In this document: positions 45,208-54,855 of the stretch, in pieces
Position numbering within the stretch: position 1 is the first letter of the stretch
Layout of the letters: each line of letters begins with the position of its first letter
Assembly: GCA_963801715.1 (NCBI GenBank)
Contig: CAWDGB010000014.1
Span: forward strand, 372,001 to 436,000
DNA: 64,000 nt
DNA from: CAVVJA01 sp963801715
Lineage (GTDB): Bacteria > Actinomycetota > Actinomycetes > Mycobacteriales > Jatrophihabitantaceae
Direction of reading: 5' to 3'
Notes under the pieces: generated by a model
The model's database searches: none
What the model was told of the DNA's origin: nothing
The model's input: only the letters and a program-made list of their open reading frames with translations
Position numbers and translations under genes: made by a program

Positions 45208-46040
45208 CCACGGCGTCAGACCCGGTGCTTGCGGTGCGCTCGGCGTCGCTCACCCTCGCGAACCGCACTTTGTGGTCCGGGCTCGACCTGGACGTGCCGG
45301 AGGGAGAGTTCCTCGCGGTACTGGGCGCGAACGGGTCCGGCAAGACCACCCTGCTGCGGGCTGTGCTCGGCCTGCAGCCACTCACCCATGGCTCCATCAC
45401 CGTTTGCGGACGCCCGGCTCACCGGGGCAGCGACCTGATCGGCTACGTGCCGCAAGAGCGGCGGCTGGATCCCCCGGCTCCGCTCCGGGCGGCCGATCTC
45501 GTGGAGATGGGCCTGGACGGCCATCGGTTGGGGCCGGGCTGGTTCGAGGGTCGTCGGCGACGCCAGCGGGTGGCCGAAATTCTCGCGGCGGTCGGCGCGA
45601 GTGAGTTGGCGGACACACCGGTGGCGAAGCTGTCCGGGGGGGAGCAGCAACGGGTGCGGATCGCCCAGGCGCTCGCTACCGAGCCCCGCCTGCTCCTCTG
45701 CGACGAGCCCTTGCTGTCGCTGGATCTGCGCCACCAGCGCGAGGTCGTCCGCCTGATCGACGATCGCCGCCGAGCCAAGGGAACCGCCATCCTGTTCGTG
45801 ACCCACGAGATCAACCCGGTGCTGCCGTACGTCGACCGGGTGCTGTACCTGGCCGACGGCCGGTTCCGGATCGGCAGCGTCGACGAGGTCATGACCTCCC
45901 GAAGCCTGTCCACGCTCTACGGCGCGCGGATCGAGGTGATCCGTATCGACGGGCGGATTGTCGTGGTCGGCGTTCCCGACCACGGGGACGGGCTCGACAG
46001 CGACGACGGCAGCTACGCCACCACCGGGAGCGCCTCATGA
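45204..46040 (+). CDS. znuC: Zinc ABC transporter ATPase
   Basis: This 278-residue ABC ATPase has Walker A GANGSGKTT (41-49), signature LSGGEQQRVRIAQAL, Walker B LLLCDEPLLSLD and the switch His in LFVTHEINPV. It energises metal import through ZnuB. It is coupled on both sides by ATGA overlaps. Confidence 0.93.
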   Translation: MTTASDPVLAVRSASLTLANRTLWSGLDLDVPEGEFLAVLGANGSGKTTLLRAVLGLQPLTHGSITVCGRPAHRGSDLIGYVPQERRLDPPAPLRAADLVEMGLDGHRLGPGWFEGRRRRQRVAEILAAVGASELADTPVAKLSGGEQQRVRIAQALATEPRLLLCDEPLLSLDLRHQREVVRLIDDRRRAKGTAILFVTHEINPVLPYVDRVLYLADGRFRIGSVDEVMTSRSLSTLYGARIEVIRIDGRIVVVGVPDHGDGLDSDDGSYATTGSAS

Positions 46041-46975
46041 CAACGTTCGCGGTCGCGTCGAGCGAACCGGGCCTGTGGAAGCAGATCTTCAACTTCGACA
46101 GTTACGGCGACTTGCTGGCCCTGCTGCACAACTCGGTGATCGCGGGCGCGGTGCTCGGCATCGTCGGCGGGCTGATCAGCGTGTTCGTCATGATGCGCGA
46201 CCTGCCGTTCGCAGTTCACGGCATCAGCGAACTGTCCTTCGCGGGCGCCGCCGGCGCGCTGTTTCTCGGCGTCAACGTGGTCGTGGGCGCGGTCACCGGC
46301 TCCGTGCTCGCCGCCGTGGTGATCGGCGCGCTCGGTGTCCGGGCTCGGGAGCGCAACTCGATCATCGGCGTGCTCATGCCGTTCGGGCTCGGCCTTGGCG
46401 TGTTGTTCCTGTCCCTGTACAAGGGCCGATCGGCGAACAAGTTCGGGCTGCTGACCGGCCAGATCGTCGCCATCGATACCCCTCAGCTTTCCTGGCTGAT
46501 CGGAATCGGCCTGGTGGTGTTGGCGAGTCTGCTCCTGATGTGGCGGCCGTTACGGTTCGCGAGCCTTGATCCCGAGGTGGCCGCCGCCCGGGGGGTTCCG
46601 GTCCGGCTCCTGTCGCCGATCTTCATGCTCGTCCTCGGGCTGGCCGTCGCCGCATCGGTGCAGGTGGTCGGCGCGTTGCTCGTGTTGAGCATCGTGTGCA
46701 CACCGGCGGCCGCGGCGATGCGGGTGACGGCATCGCCCAGAGCCACCGTCGCACTGAGCGTCCTGTTCGCGACGGTCGCCATGGTCGGCGGCACGCTGCT
46801 CGCGCTCGGCAGCTCCATTCCGATCAGCCCGTACGTCACGACGATCTCGTTTGCCTGCTACGTCGGGTGCCGCCTCGTCGGATCGCGGCGCGAACGGCGC
46901 ACAAGCATGAGGCGAGCCACCGAGGAGATGGCCGAACCGGTGCCTGAGATCGCGGTGCCCGCTCATCACCCCTGA
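46037..46975 (+). CDS. znuB: Zinc ABC transporter permease
   Basis: This 312-residue ABC-3 family permease has about eight TM helices. Conserved features are DLPFAVHGISELSFAGAAGA and the later ASVQVVGALLVLSIVCTPAA. It forms the membrane channel for zinc with ZnuA and ZnuC. The C-terminal cytosolic tail is Arg/Glu-rich. Confidence 0.92.
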   Translation: MTTFAVASSEPGLWKQIFNFDSYGDLLALLHNSVIAGAVLGIVGGLISVFVMMRDLPFAVHGISELSFAGAAGALFLGVNVVVGAVTGSVLAAVVIGALGVRARERNSIIGVLMPFGLGLGVLFLSLYKGRSANKFGLLTGQIVAIDTPQLSWLIGIGLVVLASLLLMWRPLRFASLDPEVAAARGVPVRLLSPIFMLVLGLAVAASVQVVGALLVLSIVCTPAAAAMRVTASPRATVALSVLFATVAMVGGTLLALGSSIPISPYVTTISFACYVGCRLVGSRRERRTSMRRATEEMAEPVPEIAVPAHHP

Positions 46976-47008
46976 CGGTGTGCTAGCTCATCTTCGAATC
47001 CCTTAGTG

Positions 47009-47025
47009 TCGATAACGATTACCAG
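47009..47025. promoter_or_regulatory. Putative Zur/Fur box upstream of zur
   Basis: tcgataacgattaccag contains the GATAA-CGATTA core typical of Fur-family boxes (GATAATGATTATC-like), 15 bp before the zur start and next to its SD. This suggests autoregulation. Confidence 0.5.
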
Positions 47026-47040
47026 TGAAGAGGTGCTGAC

Positions 47041-47472
47041 ATGGCAGCCCCGCACGGAATCCGGCGCGGCCGGGCATACCGATCGACGCGGCAAGGTGAC
47101 CTGGTCCGGGCGCAACTAGGGGCGGGAGAGGGGTTCCGCAGCGCGCAGTCCGTCTTCTCCGAGCTGCGCGGTCAGGGGGAGACGATCGGGCTGTCGACGG
47201 TCTATCGGCACCTGCAAACCTTGGCCGACGCCGGCGATGCCGACGTACTGCAAACCCCTGAGGGTGAGGCGCTGTACCGGCTTTGTGGCCAGACCAGACC
47301 GCACCATCACCATCTGGTCTGCCGGATGTGCGGACGCACCGAGGAGATCGAAGGTGCTGCCGTGGAACGCTGGGCGGCCCGGGTAGCTGATGACCACGGA
47401 TTCACCGATGTCGATCACACGGTCGAACTGCTTGGCCTGTGCGCGGCGTGCTCGGCGCGCACGTCGTCCTGA
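47041..47472 (+). CDS. zur: Fur-family zinc regulator
   Basis: This 143-residue Fur-family protein has a winged helix (FRSAQSVFSELRGQGETIGL then STVYRHLQTLADAG) and metal sites in the dimerisation domain: PHHHHLVCRMCGRTEEIEG and C-terminal LCAACSA (two CxxC pairs for structural zinc). Linkage to znuACB indicates Zur rather than iron Fur. GAGG precedes ATG 47041. Confidence 0.9.
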   Translation: MAAPHGIRRGRAYRSTRQGDLVRAQLGAGEGFRSAQSVFSELRGQGETIGLSTVYRHLQTLADAGDADVLQTPEGEALYRLCGQTRPHHHHLVCRMCGRTEEIEGAAVERWAARVADDHGFTDVDHTVELLGLCAACSARTSS

Positions 47473-47513
47473 CTCAACGCGCGCGCTTCGTACATCGACT
47501 GGCCGGGATGGTG

Positions 47514-48998
47514 TCAGCTGGCCGGATGCGCCAATTGTTCTCGGCGTTGGGCGAGGACGCTGATGGCGTAGTGCCGGTCGAGGCGGTGGCCAATCCAGCG
47601 GGTGGTAGCCGCGTCGGCGGTGACGTCGGCGTGTTCGTGTTCGACCGGAGCCGCGTTGGCGATGAGCTGTCCCGGGTCGACGTGGTCGGGTAGCACCCGC
47701 CCGTCGACGCGTAGGAACCGGAACCGGCCTCGGCCGAGGCGCTGAATCTGGAATTCACCGTTGTGATGGGAACGGTGATGAGTCGCGCATAGCAGCACCG
47801 CGAGTCGGGAGCACGTTCGGGTGGCGCGGGCGTTGGCTGGCTTCCCTGAACTTGCTGCAGCCATGGGCGCCGGGCGGTTGCATATTCGCAGGTGCGGGCG
47901 ATCTCCCGGCTCGCGCACGACGGCGAGCACGGGCTCATCGAGGACCTAATCGAGGCGGCCGTGAACGGTACCACCGGGCAGCTGGAGACCCTGGTCCGCG
48001 GCCTGCGCACCGTCGGGAATGCCGACAACGAGGCGGAACACCCAGAAGAGACGTCTCGCATTCCTGGTCGAGCGAGGCGCAATGGCGAATGCACGCGCGG
48101 CTCGATCCGGAACATGGTGCGATCGTGCAGTCCGCCATCGAGACGATCGCCCGCGCCGAGCGCCGCGACCCTGCTGCGGCGCGGCGCGGATGGCGGCCGC
48201 ATCGCGCGGAGGAAAACGCGGCGACGCAGGCAGCGCCGGCGCGACGCGCAGCGCGACCGCACGCACAGCGGCAGCAGGAGGCCGCGCGGAGCGAGCGACG
48301 CACGGTTCGCGCCAGGTTCCGTCGAGCCGCGCGTGCATCGCCGTGCCGCTCGACCAGTGATGCGGACGTGATGTGCTTGCAGGTCGCGGGTGTTGGCGCA
48401 GCCCGGGTGAGTGCAGCGGCCAGCGTCGCGCAGGAGTAGTGCCCGGTACAGCCTCTCGCTGACCACCCTGTGGGAGCGGCCGAGGTCAAGCACGGTTCCG
48501 TCCTGGTCATGAACGGCGGTCCGGATCCGCCCCGCGCATGTCAACCTTTTCACCACGGTATCCGGCAGCCCAGGGCCGCCGGTCACGCGCGCGTAGGGGC
48601 GGGGAGCTAGACCTGAGCGTCGCTTTTCAGCGATGCCAGATCCACCGTGACCAAACGGACCGCCAGTGGTGCGTTCAGCGGAACGCGGCTCGCCGGCCAC
48701 ATGCGGAGCCGCGTCACCAGCGACGGTTTCGGCGGCAGGCAAGTCGGCGGCAGTGAGGTGGATAAGGACGGCGGCCCGTTCGTCCCCACGCAGCCCTCGC
48801 GCCGGTTTATCCCTCGCGTGTGTCGAACTGAGCAACCAAGAGCAACCAGCGACAGGTAGCCGCGGCCAGGCGGCCGGCCAAGGCGACGATCTGTGACCCG
48901 AGTTCGTCGACCGAGAGTGCCTCATCTGGCCGAGCGGAGCCGACAACACTCAGCACAGAAGGAGCAGAAGGTGTTGCCGCAGAAGGGGAATCTGTCAT
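47514..48998 (-). pseudogene. Scrambled DUF222/HNH endonuclease (13E12-like) gene
   Basis: Pieces of one gene type occur in the wrong order and orientation. The N-terminus (MTDSPSAATPSAPSVLSVVG to LLLVAQFDTREG) is minus 48998-48810. The later part with GDERAAVLIHLTAADLP and SERLYRALLLRDAGRCTHPG then CANTRDLQAHHV is minus 48799-48359. The middle DUF222 part (REHVRVARALAGFPELAAAM; AISRLAHDGEHGLIEDLIEA; WRMHARLDPEHGAIVQSAIE) is on the plus strand at about 47805-48170. The HNH end (VLLCATHHRSHHNGEFQIQR) is minus 47803-47514. In gene order this is 1-3-inverted 2-4. Small indels also occur. The HNH motif is split between two pieces, so no active nuclease can be made. Confidence 0.8.
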
Positions 48999-49060
48999 CG
49001 CCATGGCGATGAAGCTAGCCGAGCCCTCCGACAGATTCGGCCCGAAGTTAGGCTGAACCC

Positions 49061-51814
49061 ATGACTCCGGCGATCGGTCCGTCGCCGGCAGAGCGATACG
49101 CAGCCAGCCAAGAGCGGGCCGCGCATCCGGCGGTCACGGAGTTTGCCGGGCAGTATCCGTTCGACCTCGACGACTTCCAGCTCGAAGCGTGTCGAGCCCT
49201 CGAAGAGGGATCGAGCGTGCTGGTATGCGCCCCGACCGGGGCCGGCAAGACCGTCGTGGGGGAGTTCGCGGTATTTCTGGCGCTGGCGGGCGGGCAGAAG
49301 TGCTACTACACGACACCGATCAAGGCGCTATCGAATCAGAAGTACAACGACCTGGTCGACCGTCACGGACCCGACCGCGTCGGCCTACTGACCGGAGACA
49401 ACTCCATCAACGCCGCGGCACCCATCGTGGTCATGACAACCGAGGTCCTGCGCAACATGCTCTACGTCGGCAGCGACGCGCTGACCGGCTTGGGCTACGT
49501 CGTGATGGACGAGGTGCACTACCTGGGCGATCGGTTCCGCGGCGCAGTCTGGGAGGAGGTGCTGATACACCTGCCGGAGTCCGTGCGACTCGTGTCGCTG
49601 TCGGCAACGGTCAGTAACGCGGAGGAGTTCGGCGACTGGCTGGTGACCGTACGCGGGGACACCCGGGTGATCGTCCACGAGCAACGCCCGGTGCCGCTGT
49701 GGCAGCACGTGCTGGTCGGTTCCCGCCTGTTCGATCTGTTCCAGGACGCCGAGGCGACAAGCGCGACGGCCGAGGGATCGGCGGACGTCAATCCTGAGCT
49801 GCGGCAATATCTGTCCGATCGGATGCGCGCTTCGGAGGTCGGCACGCGGGGACGCGTCCGTCGGCGCGGCCCGGGCTGGCGCCCGCCGCACCGGCCGGAC
49901 ATGGTCGCGCGATTGGATCGCGAGGGCTTGCTGCCGCTCATCACGTTCATCTTCAGCCGCGTCGGGTGTGACGCGGCAGTACGCCAGTGCGTGCAAGCGG
50001 GGCTCTGGCTGACCGATCCGGCCGAACGCGACGAGATCACCGCGCTCGTAGAGGAGCGAACGGCCGGGATTCCGTCGGAAGATCTCGAGGTACTCGGATA
50101 CTGGGAATGGCTCGACGGGCTGCGCCGCGGGGTGGCCGCGCACCATGCCGGCTTGATACCAGCGTTCAAGGAGACCGTCGAAGAGCTGTTCGTCCGCAGT
50201 CTGGTCCGCGCTGTGTTCGCCACCGAGACGCTCGCTTTGGGCATCAACATGCCAGCCCGCTGTGTCCTGCTCGAGCGGCTGACGAAGTTCAACGGTGAGA
50301 CCCACGCCGATATCACGCCTGGGGAGTACACGCAGCTCACCGGTCGGGCGGGGCGACGGGGGATCGATGTCGAGGGGCATGCCGTCGTCTTGTGGGGCCC
50401 GGACATCGATCTGGCCCGGGTGGTAGGTCTGGCCGCAACCCGGACGTACCCACTGCGATCTTCGTTCCGCCCGTCGTACAACATGGCGGTCAATCTGGTC
50501 GGTCAGATGGGCCGCTCCGCCGCCCGCGCGTTGCTCGACGCATCGTTCGCGCAGTTCCAAGCCGACCGTGGCGTCGCGGGCCTGGTGGCCCAGATCCGAC
50601 GCAACGAGAAGTCGCTCGACGAGTACGCCATGCGAATGAATTGCGATCGTGGCGACTTCCGCGAGTACATGGCGTTGCGCCAGGCGCTCTCAGATCGAGA
50701 AGCCGCGCTGGCGCGCGCGGCATCCCGCGAAAGGCGGGGGGCGGTGGCGGCGTCCCTGGAGGCCCTGCGAACCGGAGATGTCATTCGGGTGCCGGCCGGC
50801 CGGCGTGCCGGGCTCGCCATCGTCCTGGACCCGGGTGTGACGCCACGGGACGATCCCCGCCCGCTGGTACTGACCGAGCGCCGGTGGGCCGGCCGATTGT
50901 CCATGATGGATTTTCCGGTTGCCGTCGAGACGTTGGCAGCGTCCGCGTTCCGCGCCACTTCAACCACCGGTCTGCGCAGGAACGGCGGGATCTGGCATCG
51001 GCGCTGCGGACGGGTCGCCGTTCCGCCGGGGCCCAGCCGAGGGAAGGGGAGCCCACAGGACTCCGATGAGGAGGTCGCGCGGCTGCGCGCTGCGGTTCGT
51101 GCCCATCCTTGTCATGGGTGTCCTGACCGCGACGAGCATGCCCGCTGGGCCGAGCGGTATCGCCGGCTGCAACGGGAGAATGCGGGCCTGGTCCGGAGGG
51201 TGGAGGGGCGCACGGACTCGCTCGGGCGCAGGTTTGATCAGATCTGCGCACTGCTCGATCAGCGCGGTTACCTGGCCGGCGACGAAGCAACACCTGCGGG
51301 TCGCCGGCTCGCGCGCATCTGGTCCGAGTCAGATCTGGTCGTCGCGGAGTGCCTGCGCGACGGCGTCTGGGATGCGCTCGATCCCGCCGAGCTTGCCGCT
51401 GTGGTGTCGACGCTCGTCTACGAGGCCCGCCGCGACGAGCCGGCCGGGGAGCGGATGCCGACCGCAGCCGTTCGCGACGCATTTGCCGACACCCTGCGGG
51501 TCTGGGGCGACATCACCGAGGACGAGGCCGATCTGGGATTGCCAGCTAGCCGGGAACCGGAACTGGGCTTCGTCTGGCCGGTGTACCGCTGGGCCCGGCG
51601 CGAGAGCCTGGGTCGTGCGCTCGGCGGTTCCGGCGATGCGATCAGCGTGGAGCTGTCGGCAGGCGATTTCGTTCGATGGTGCAAACAGGTCCTCGACCTC
51701 ATGGATCAGATCGCGACGGCACCGGGCGAGACGGACTCGCCGGTGCGCGAACGGGCGAGATCGGCGTCTCGAGCCCTGCGGCGAGGGGTTGTGGCGCAAG
51801 GCATGCAGCCGTAA
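49061..51814 (+). CDS. Ski2/Mtr4-like DEAD/DEAH-box RNA helicase
   Basis: This 917-residue superfamily 2 helicase has Walker A APTGAGKT (57-64), the TTPIKALSNQKY motif, DEVH (150-153), SAT (181-183), and motif VI in LTGRAGRRGIDVEGHAVVLW. The C-terminal third is the DSHCT-type arch/helical domain of Ski2-like proteins. It probably unwinds RNA for decay or processing. It is normally close to tatC in actinobacteria; here the znu locus and the broken HNH gene separate them. Confidence 0.92.
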   Translation: MTPAIGPSPAERYAASQERAAHPAVTEFAGQYPFDLDDFQLEACRALEEGSSVLVCAPTGAGKTVVGEFAVFLALAGGQKCYYTTPIKALSNQKYNDLVDRHGPDRVGLLTGDNSINAAAPIVVMTTEVLRNMLYVGSDALTGLGYVVMDEVHYLGDRFRGAVWEEVLIHLPESVRLVSLSATVSNAEEFGDWLVTVRGDTRVIVHEQRPVPLWQHVLVGSRLFDLFQDAEATSATAEGSADVNPELRQYLSDRMRASEVGTRGRVRRRGPGWRPPHRPDMVARLDREGLLPLITFIFSRVGCDAAVRQCVQAGLWLTDPAERDEITALVEERTAGIPSEDLEVLGYWEWLDGLRRGVAAHHAGLIPAFKETVEELFVRSLVRAVFATETLALGINMPARCVLLERLTKFNGETHADITPGEYTQLTGRAGRRGIDVEGHAVVLWGPDIDLARVVGLAATRTYPLRSSFRPSYNMAVNLVGQMGRSAARALLDASFAQFQADRGVAGLVAQIRRNEKSLDEYAMRMNCDRGDFREYMALRQALSDREAALARAASRERRGAVAASLEALRTGDVIRVPAGRRAGLAIVLDPGVTPRDDPRPLVLTERRWAGRLSMMDFPVAVETLAASAFRATSTTGLRRNGGIWHRRCGRVAVPPGPSRGKGSPQDSDEEVARLRAAVRAHPCHGCPDRDEHARWAERYRRLQRENAGLVRRVEGRTDSLGRRFDQICALLDQRGYLAGDEATPAGRRLARIWSESDLVVAECLRDGVWDALDPAELAAVVSTLVYEARRDEPAGERMPTAAVRDAFADTLRVWGDITEDEADLGLPASREPELGFVWPVYRWARRESLGRALGGSGDAISVELSAGDFVRWCKQVLDLMDQIATAPGETDSPVRERARSASRALRRGVVAQGMQP

Positions 51815-51892
51815 CTTCCGCGTGTGGTCGCTGCATGGGCACGCAGTAGCGTAGACCGTGTGGCGTACGGGACGGGACCGACGGAGGGCCAG

Positions 51893-52933
51893 ATGGAACC
51901 CGAGAACAGGGCACAGTCCACACCTCGGCCTCCGGACCAGCGGCCCGACGACCCAACAGCGTCCGGCGGCCCAGACCGACCGAGGACCGAAGGGAGCTCC
52001 ACCGAGAGCGAGGATCCCACTCGGGTCATGCCGGCGGTATCGGGCTCGGCAGCGAGCGAGGCGCCAACGCCACCACCGACCCCGCCGAGCCGATCGGACG
52101 ACCGGTCGATCCAGCAGCCGCCGTCGAGCTACCCGCGCTACACCGATTCCGGCTATACCCAGCCGGGACGTGACCAGCAGGGATACCCCCAGTCGGGCTA
52201 CGACCAGTCGGGATACGGGAGCTACGGCCAGCCCGGCTATGACCAGCCCGGCAACCAGACTCCGGGCTACGGCGGTTATCCGTCGGAGGGCTACGGACGA
52301 TCGGGATACGGGCAGCAGTCCGGATATCCGGGCACGGACTACGGCCAGTCGGGTTATGGCCAGCAGGATTACGGCGCCGGGCAATACGCTCCGCCGTCCT
52401 ATGGCCAGCAGGACTACCCGCCGCAGGCGTACGGGCAGCCGGGCTATCCCTCGCCGGGCTATGGGCAGCAGTCCTACGGCCAGCAGGACTACCCGACCGA
52501 GAGTTACCCGCAGTCCGGCTACGCGTCCGGTGGCTACGGCGCTTCGGCGGGTAGCTACCAGCGACCGGGTTACCCGACGAGCTATCAACCGGGTTACCCC
52601 GCGACCGCGGCACCGGGCGCCGAGCCGACCCGCCGCAAGTCGCACGTCGCAACGTGGCTGAGCCTTCTCGCGATCGCCGTCGTGCTTGCCATCGCGGGGG
52701 TCGTTCTCTTCCTTACGCCCGGTCTGCTCGTCACGAAGTACCTCAGTCACTCCGCCGTGGAGCAATTCATTCAGAGCGACCCGGCGACCGGATTCACCAA
52801 TGTCAAATGCAACAACGGCGAGGACGTCAAACTCAAGAAGGGCACCACGTTCACCTGCACCGCGGACGGCGGCAAGAAGGCAACCGTCACGATCACGAGC
52901 AGCAGCGGGGACTACACCTGGTCACCGAGCTGA
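51893..52933 (+). CDS. DUF4333 membrane protein with GYGQQ-rich low-complexity domain
   Basis: This 346-residue protein has an acidic/Pro-rich N-terminus (about 1-80), a Gly/Tyr/Gln/Ser/Pro-rich disordered region (about 85-245) with many repeats of the type SGYGQQDY and QPGYD, one TM (WLSLLAIAVVLAIAGVVLFL) and an extracytoplasmic DUF4333 domain (VKCNNGEDVKLKKGTTFTCT with a Cys pair). GGAGGG sets the start at ATG 51893. The long SYGQ-type segment resembles prion-like phase-separating domains in composition, which is inference. Its 3' end overlaps the convergent exonuclease gene by 12 bp. Confidence 0.85.
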   Translation: MEPENRAQSTPRPPDQRPDDPTASGGPDRPRTEGSSTESEDPTRVMPAVSGSAASEAPTPPPTPPSRSDDRSIQQPPSSYPRYTDSGYTQPGRDQQGYPQSGYDQSGYGSYGQPGYDQPGNQTPGYGGYPSEGYGRSGYGQQSGYPGTDYGQSGYGQQDYGAGQYAPPSYGQQDYPPQAYGQPGYPSPGYGQQSYGQQDYPTESYPQSGYASGGYGASAGSYQRPGYPTSYQPGYPATAAPGAEPTRRKSHVATWLSLLAIAVVLAIAGVVLFLTPGLLVTKYLSHSAVEQFIQSDPATGFTNVKCNNGEDVKLKKGTTFTCTADGGKKATVTITSSSGDYTWSPS

Positions 52934-53830
52934 CCGCGCTGCGGCCATACCGTTGAGCACTCGATTGAACGAAGTCTCGATTCCATAGCGGTCCGCCAAC
53001 GACACGACCGCATCCGGATCGGCCGGCTCGGCGGGAACGGCGTCGTCGATCGCGTCGATCGGAGCATCCGTTCGGCCACGGACGACAGCGGGCGCGGCAA
53101 GCAGGTAGTCCTCCGCCGCCAGTACCTTCGCCGCCGCGCCGGCCGGGAAGCCGGCTGACCCGTTGTGCGCGGCTTCGACGATCGCCTCGACCGTCCCGAA
53201 CCGCACGACGAGCGCTGCGGCCGTCTTCGCGCCGATTCCGCTGACCCCCGGTAGCCCGTCGCTCGCATCCCCGCGGAGGACGGCGAAATCGGCGTAACGA
53301 GCGGCTGGCACCCCGAACCGCGCCATGATCTCTTCCGGCCCGAGGACCTCGAGCTTCGCGACCCCACGGCCGGTGTACAAGATCGTGACCCGTTCCGTGG
53401 CCAGGGCCATCAGGTCGCGGTCACCGCTCACCACCTCGCACGGCTGACGGTCGCGCGCGGCCAGCGTGGCGATCACGTCGTCGGCCTCGAAGCCTGCTGC
53501 CCCCGCCGTCGCCAGCCCCAGCGCGGCCAACGCGTCGAGCAGCACCGGAACCTGCGGCACCAGAGCATCGGGGATCTGTTCCCCGCCACCTGTCGCCACC
53601 CGATGGGCCTTGTAGGACGGCATCAGCCTGACCCGGAATGCCGGGCGCCAGTCCAAGTCGAGGCATGCCACATAGCGGTTCGGCCGGCGGCGCTGCAACA
53701 AGGTGGCAGTCATGTCGAGGAAGCCGCGTACCGCATTGATGGGCATCCCGTCCGGCGCAGTCACCGAATCCGGGACACCGAAGAACGCCCGGAAGTAAAG
53801 GGACGCCGCATCCACCAGCATCAAGGGCAC
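52922..53830 (-). CDS. Standalone 5'-3' exonuclease (Pol I N-terminal type)
   Basis: This 302-residue FEN-like nuclease has LVDAASLYFRAFFGVPDSVT, FEADDVIATLAARD, EVVSGDRDLMALA and the H3TH region GDASDGLPGVSGIGAKTAAA. The acidic residues of these motifs bind two Mg2+ ions. It would remove RNA primers or flaps. GTG 53830 gives the usual family N-terminus; ATG 53821 is an alternative. Confidence 0.92.
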   Translation of the reverse strand: MPLMLVDAASLYFRAFFGVPDSVTAPDGMPINAVRGFLDMTATLLQRRRPNRYVACLDLDWRPAFRVRLMPSYKAHRVATGGGEQIPDALVPQVPVLLDALAALGLATAGAAGFEADDVIATLAARDRQPCEVVSGDRDLMALATERVTILYTGRGVAKLEVLGPEEIMARFGVPAARYADFAVLRGDASDGLPGVSGIGAKTAAALVVRFGTVEAIVEAAHNGSAGFPAGAAAKVLAAEDYLLAAPAVVRGRTDAPIDAIDDAVPAEPADPDAVVSLADRYGIETSFNRVLNGMAAARSAR

Positions 53831-53853
53831 CGGATGACGGTAACCTGCCGATC

Positions 53854-54855
53854 GTGCTGACGATCATCGGCGAGGCACTGGTCGATCTCGTGGACTCGGG
53901 AGATCTGGAGACCTTCACGGCACACCCGGGAGGGAGCCCGCTCAACGTCGCAGTGGGTCTCGCCCGACTGGACCACGACGCCTGCATGATGGCTCGGCTG
54001 TCCGGCGACACGTTTGGCCGGGTGTTGCGGCGGCACGCCGAGCGTAATCGCGTCGACCTGCGGGCATCGGCGGCTGCAACCGAGCCGACCACGCTGGCCG
54101 TCGTCTCCTTGGACGAGGAAGGGCGAGCGTCCTACGACTTCTACCTCGACGCCACCGCCGATTGGCAGTGGTCGGCCGAGGAACTAGCCCGCCTGCCCGA
54201 TCAGACGACGATCCTGCACACCGGTTCCCTTGCGTCGTGGACCCCCCCGGGCGGCGATCTGATCGCGACTTTGGTGCGGCGGGTTCGCGCCGCGGGCGAG
54301 ATCGTCCTCAGCTACGACCCGAACGTGCGGCCCAGGTTGCTCGGGGCACCGGAACGCGGCCAAGCGCTCGTCGAACGCAACGTCGCCGCCGCACACGTGG
54401 TCAAGGCCAGCGACGAGGACCTCCGCTGGCTCTATCCGGACAAGTGGCCCGCGACCGTCGCTGCCGACTGGCTCACACTCGGGGCCGCCCTGGTCGTCGT
54501 CACCCAAGGGGCACAGGGCGCGACCGCCTACACCGACCACACCCGTCCGATGCAGCGCGCTGCTCCCGTCATCGCGCTGGCCGACACCGTCGGCGCTGGC
54601 GACGCGTTCACCAGCGGCCTGCTCAGCGCCCTCGACGACATGCACCTCGACCCGTCCGGCCTGGCCGCACTCGGGGAAGCGGACCTCGCCGAGATCGTCG
54701 ACCACGCGATCTTGGTGTCGGCGCTGACCTGCGAGCGGGCCGGAGCCGATCCGCCGAGCCGAGCCCAGGTTGCCGCGGCCCGTTCACGGCTCGTGGGACG
54801 CCCGCGGCCCACGTCGACCGGACCGACGCCGCGCGTCAATCCGCCTGGTTCGTAG
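53854..54855 (+). CDS. PfkB-family carbohydrate kinase (fructokinase-like)
   Basis: This 333-residue ribokinase-fold sugar kinase has the N-terminal signature HPGGSPLNVAVGLARLDHD and the C-terminal DTVGAGDAFTSGLL with the catalytic Asp. It phosphorylates a sugar at a primary hydroxyl, probably fructose or a related sugar. Its 3' end overlaps the convergent LacI gene by 20 bp; that regulator may respond to the same sugar. Confidence 0.9.
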   Translation: MLTIIGEALVDLVDSGDLETFTAHPGGSPLNVAVGLARLDHDACMMARLSGDTFGRVLRRHAERNRVDLRASAAATEPTTLAVVSLDEEGRASYDFYLDATADWQWSAEELARLPDQTTILHTGSLASWTPPGGDLIATLVRRVRAAGEIVLSYDPNVRPRLLGAPERGQALVERNVAAAHVVKASDEDLRWLYPDKWPATVAADWLTLGAALVVVTQGAQGATAYTDHTRPMQRAAPVIALADTVGAGDAFTSGLLSALDDMHLDPSGLAALGEADLAEIVDHAILVSALTCERAGADPPSRAQVAAARSRLVGRPRPTSTGPTPRVNPPGS

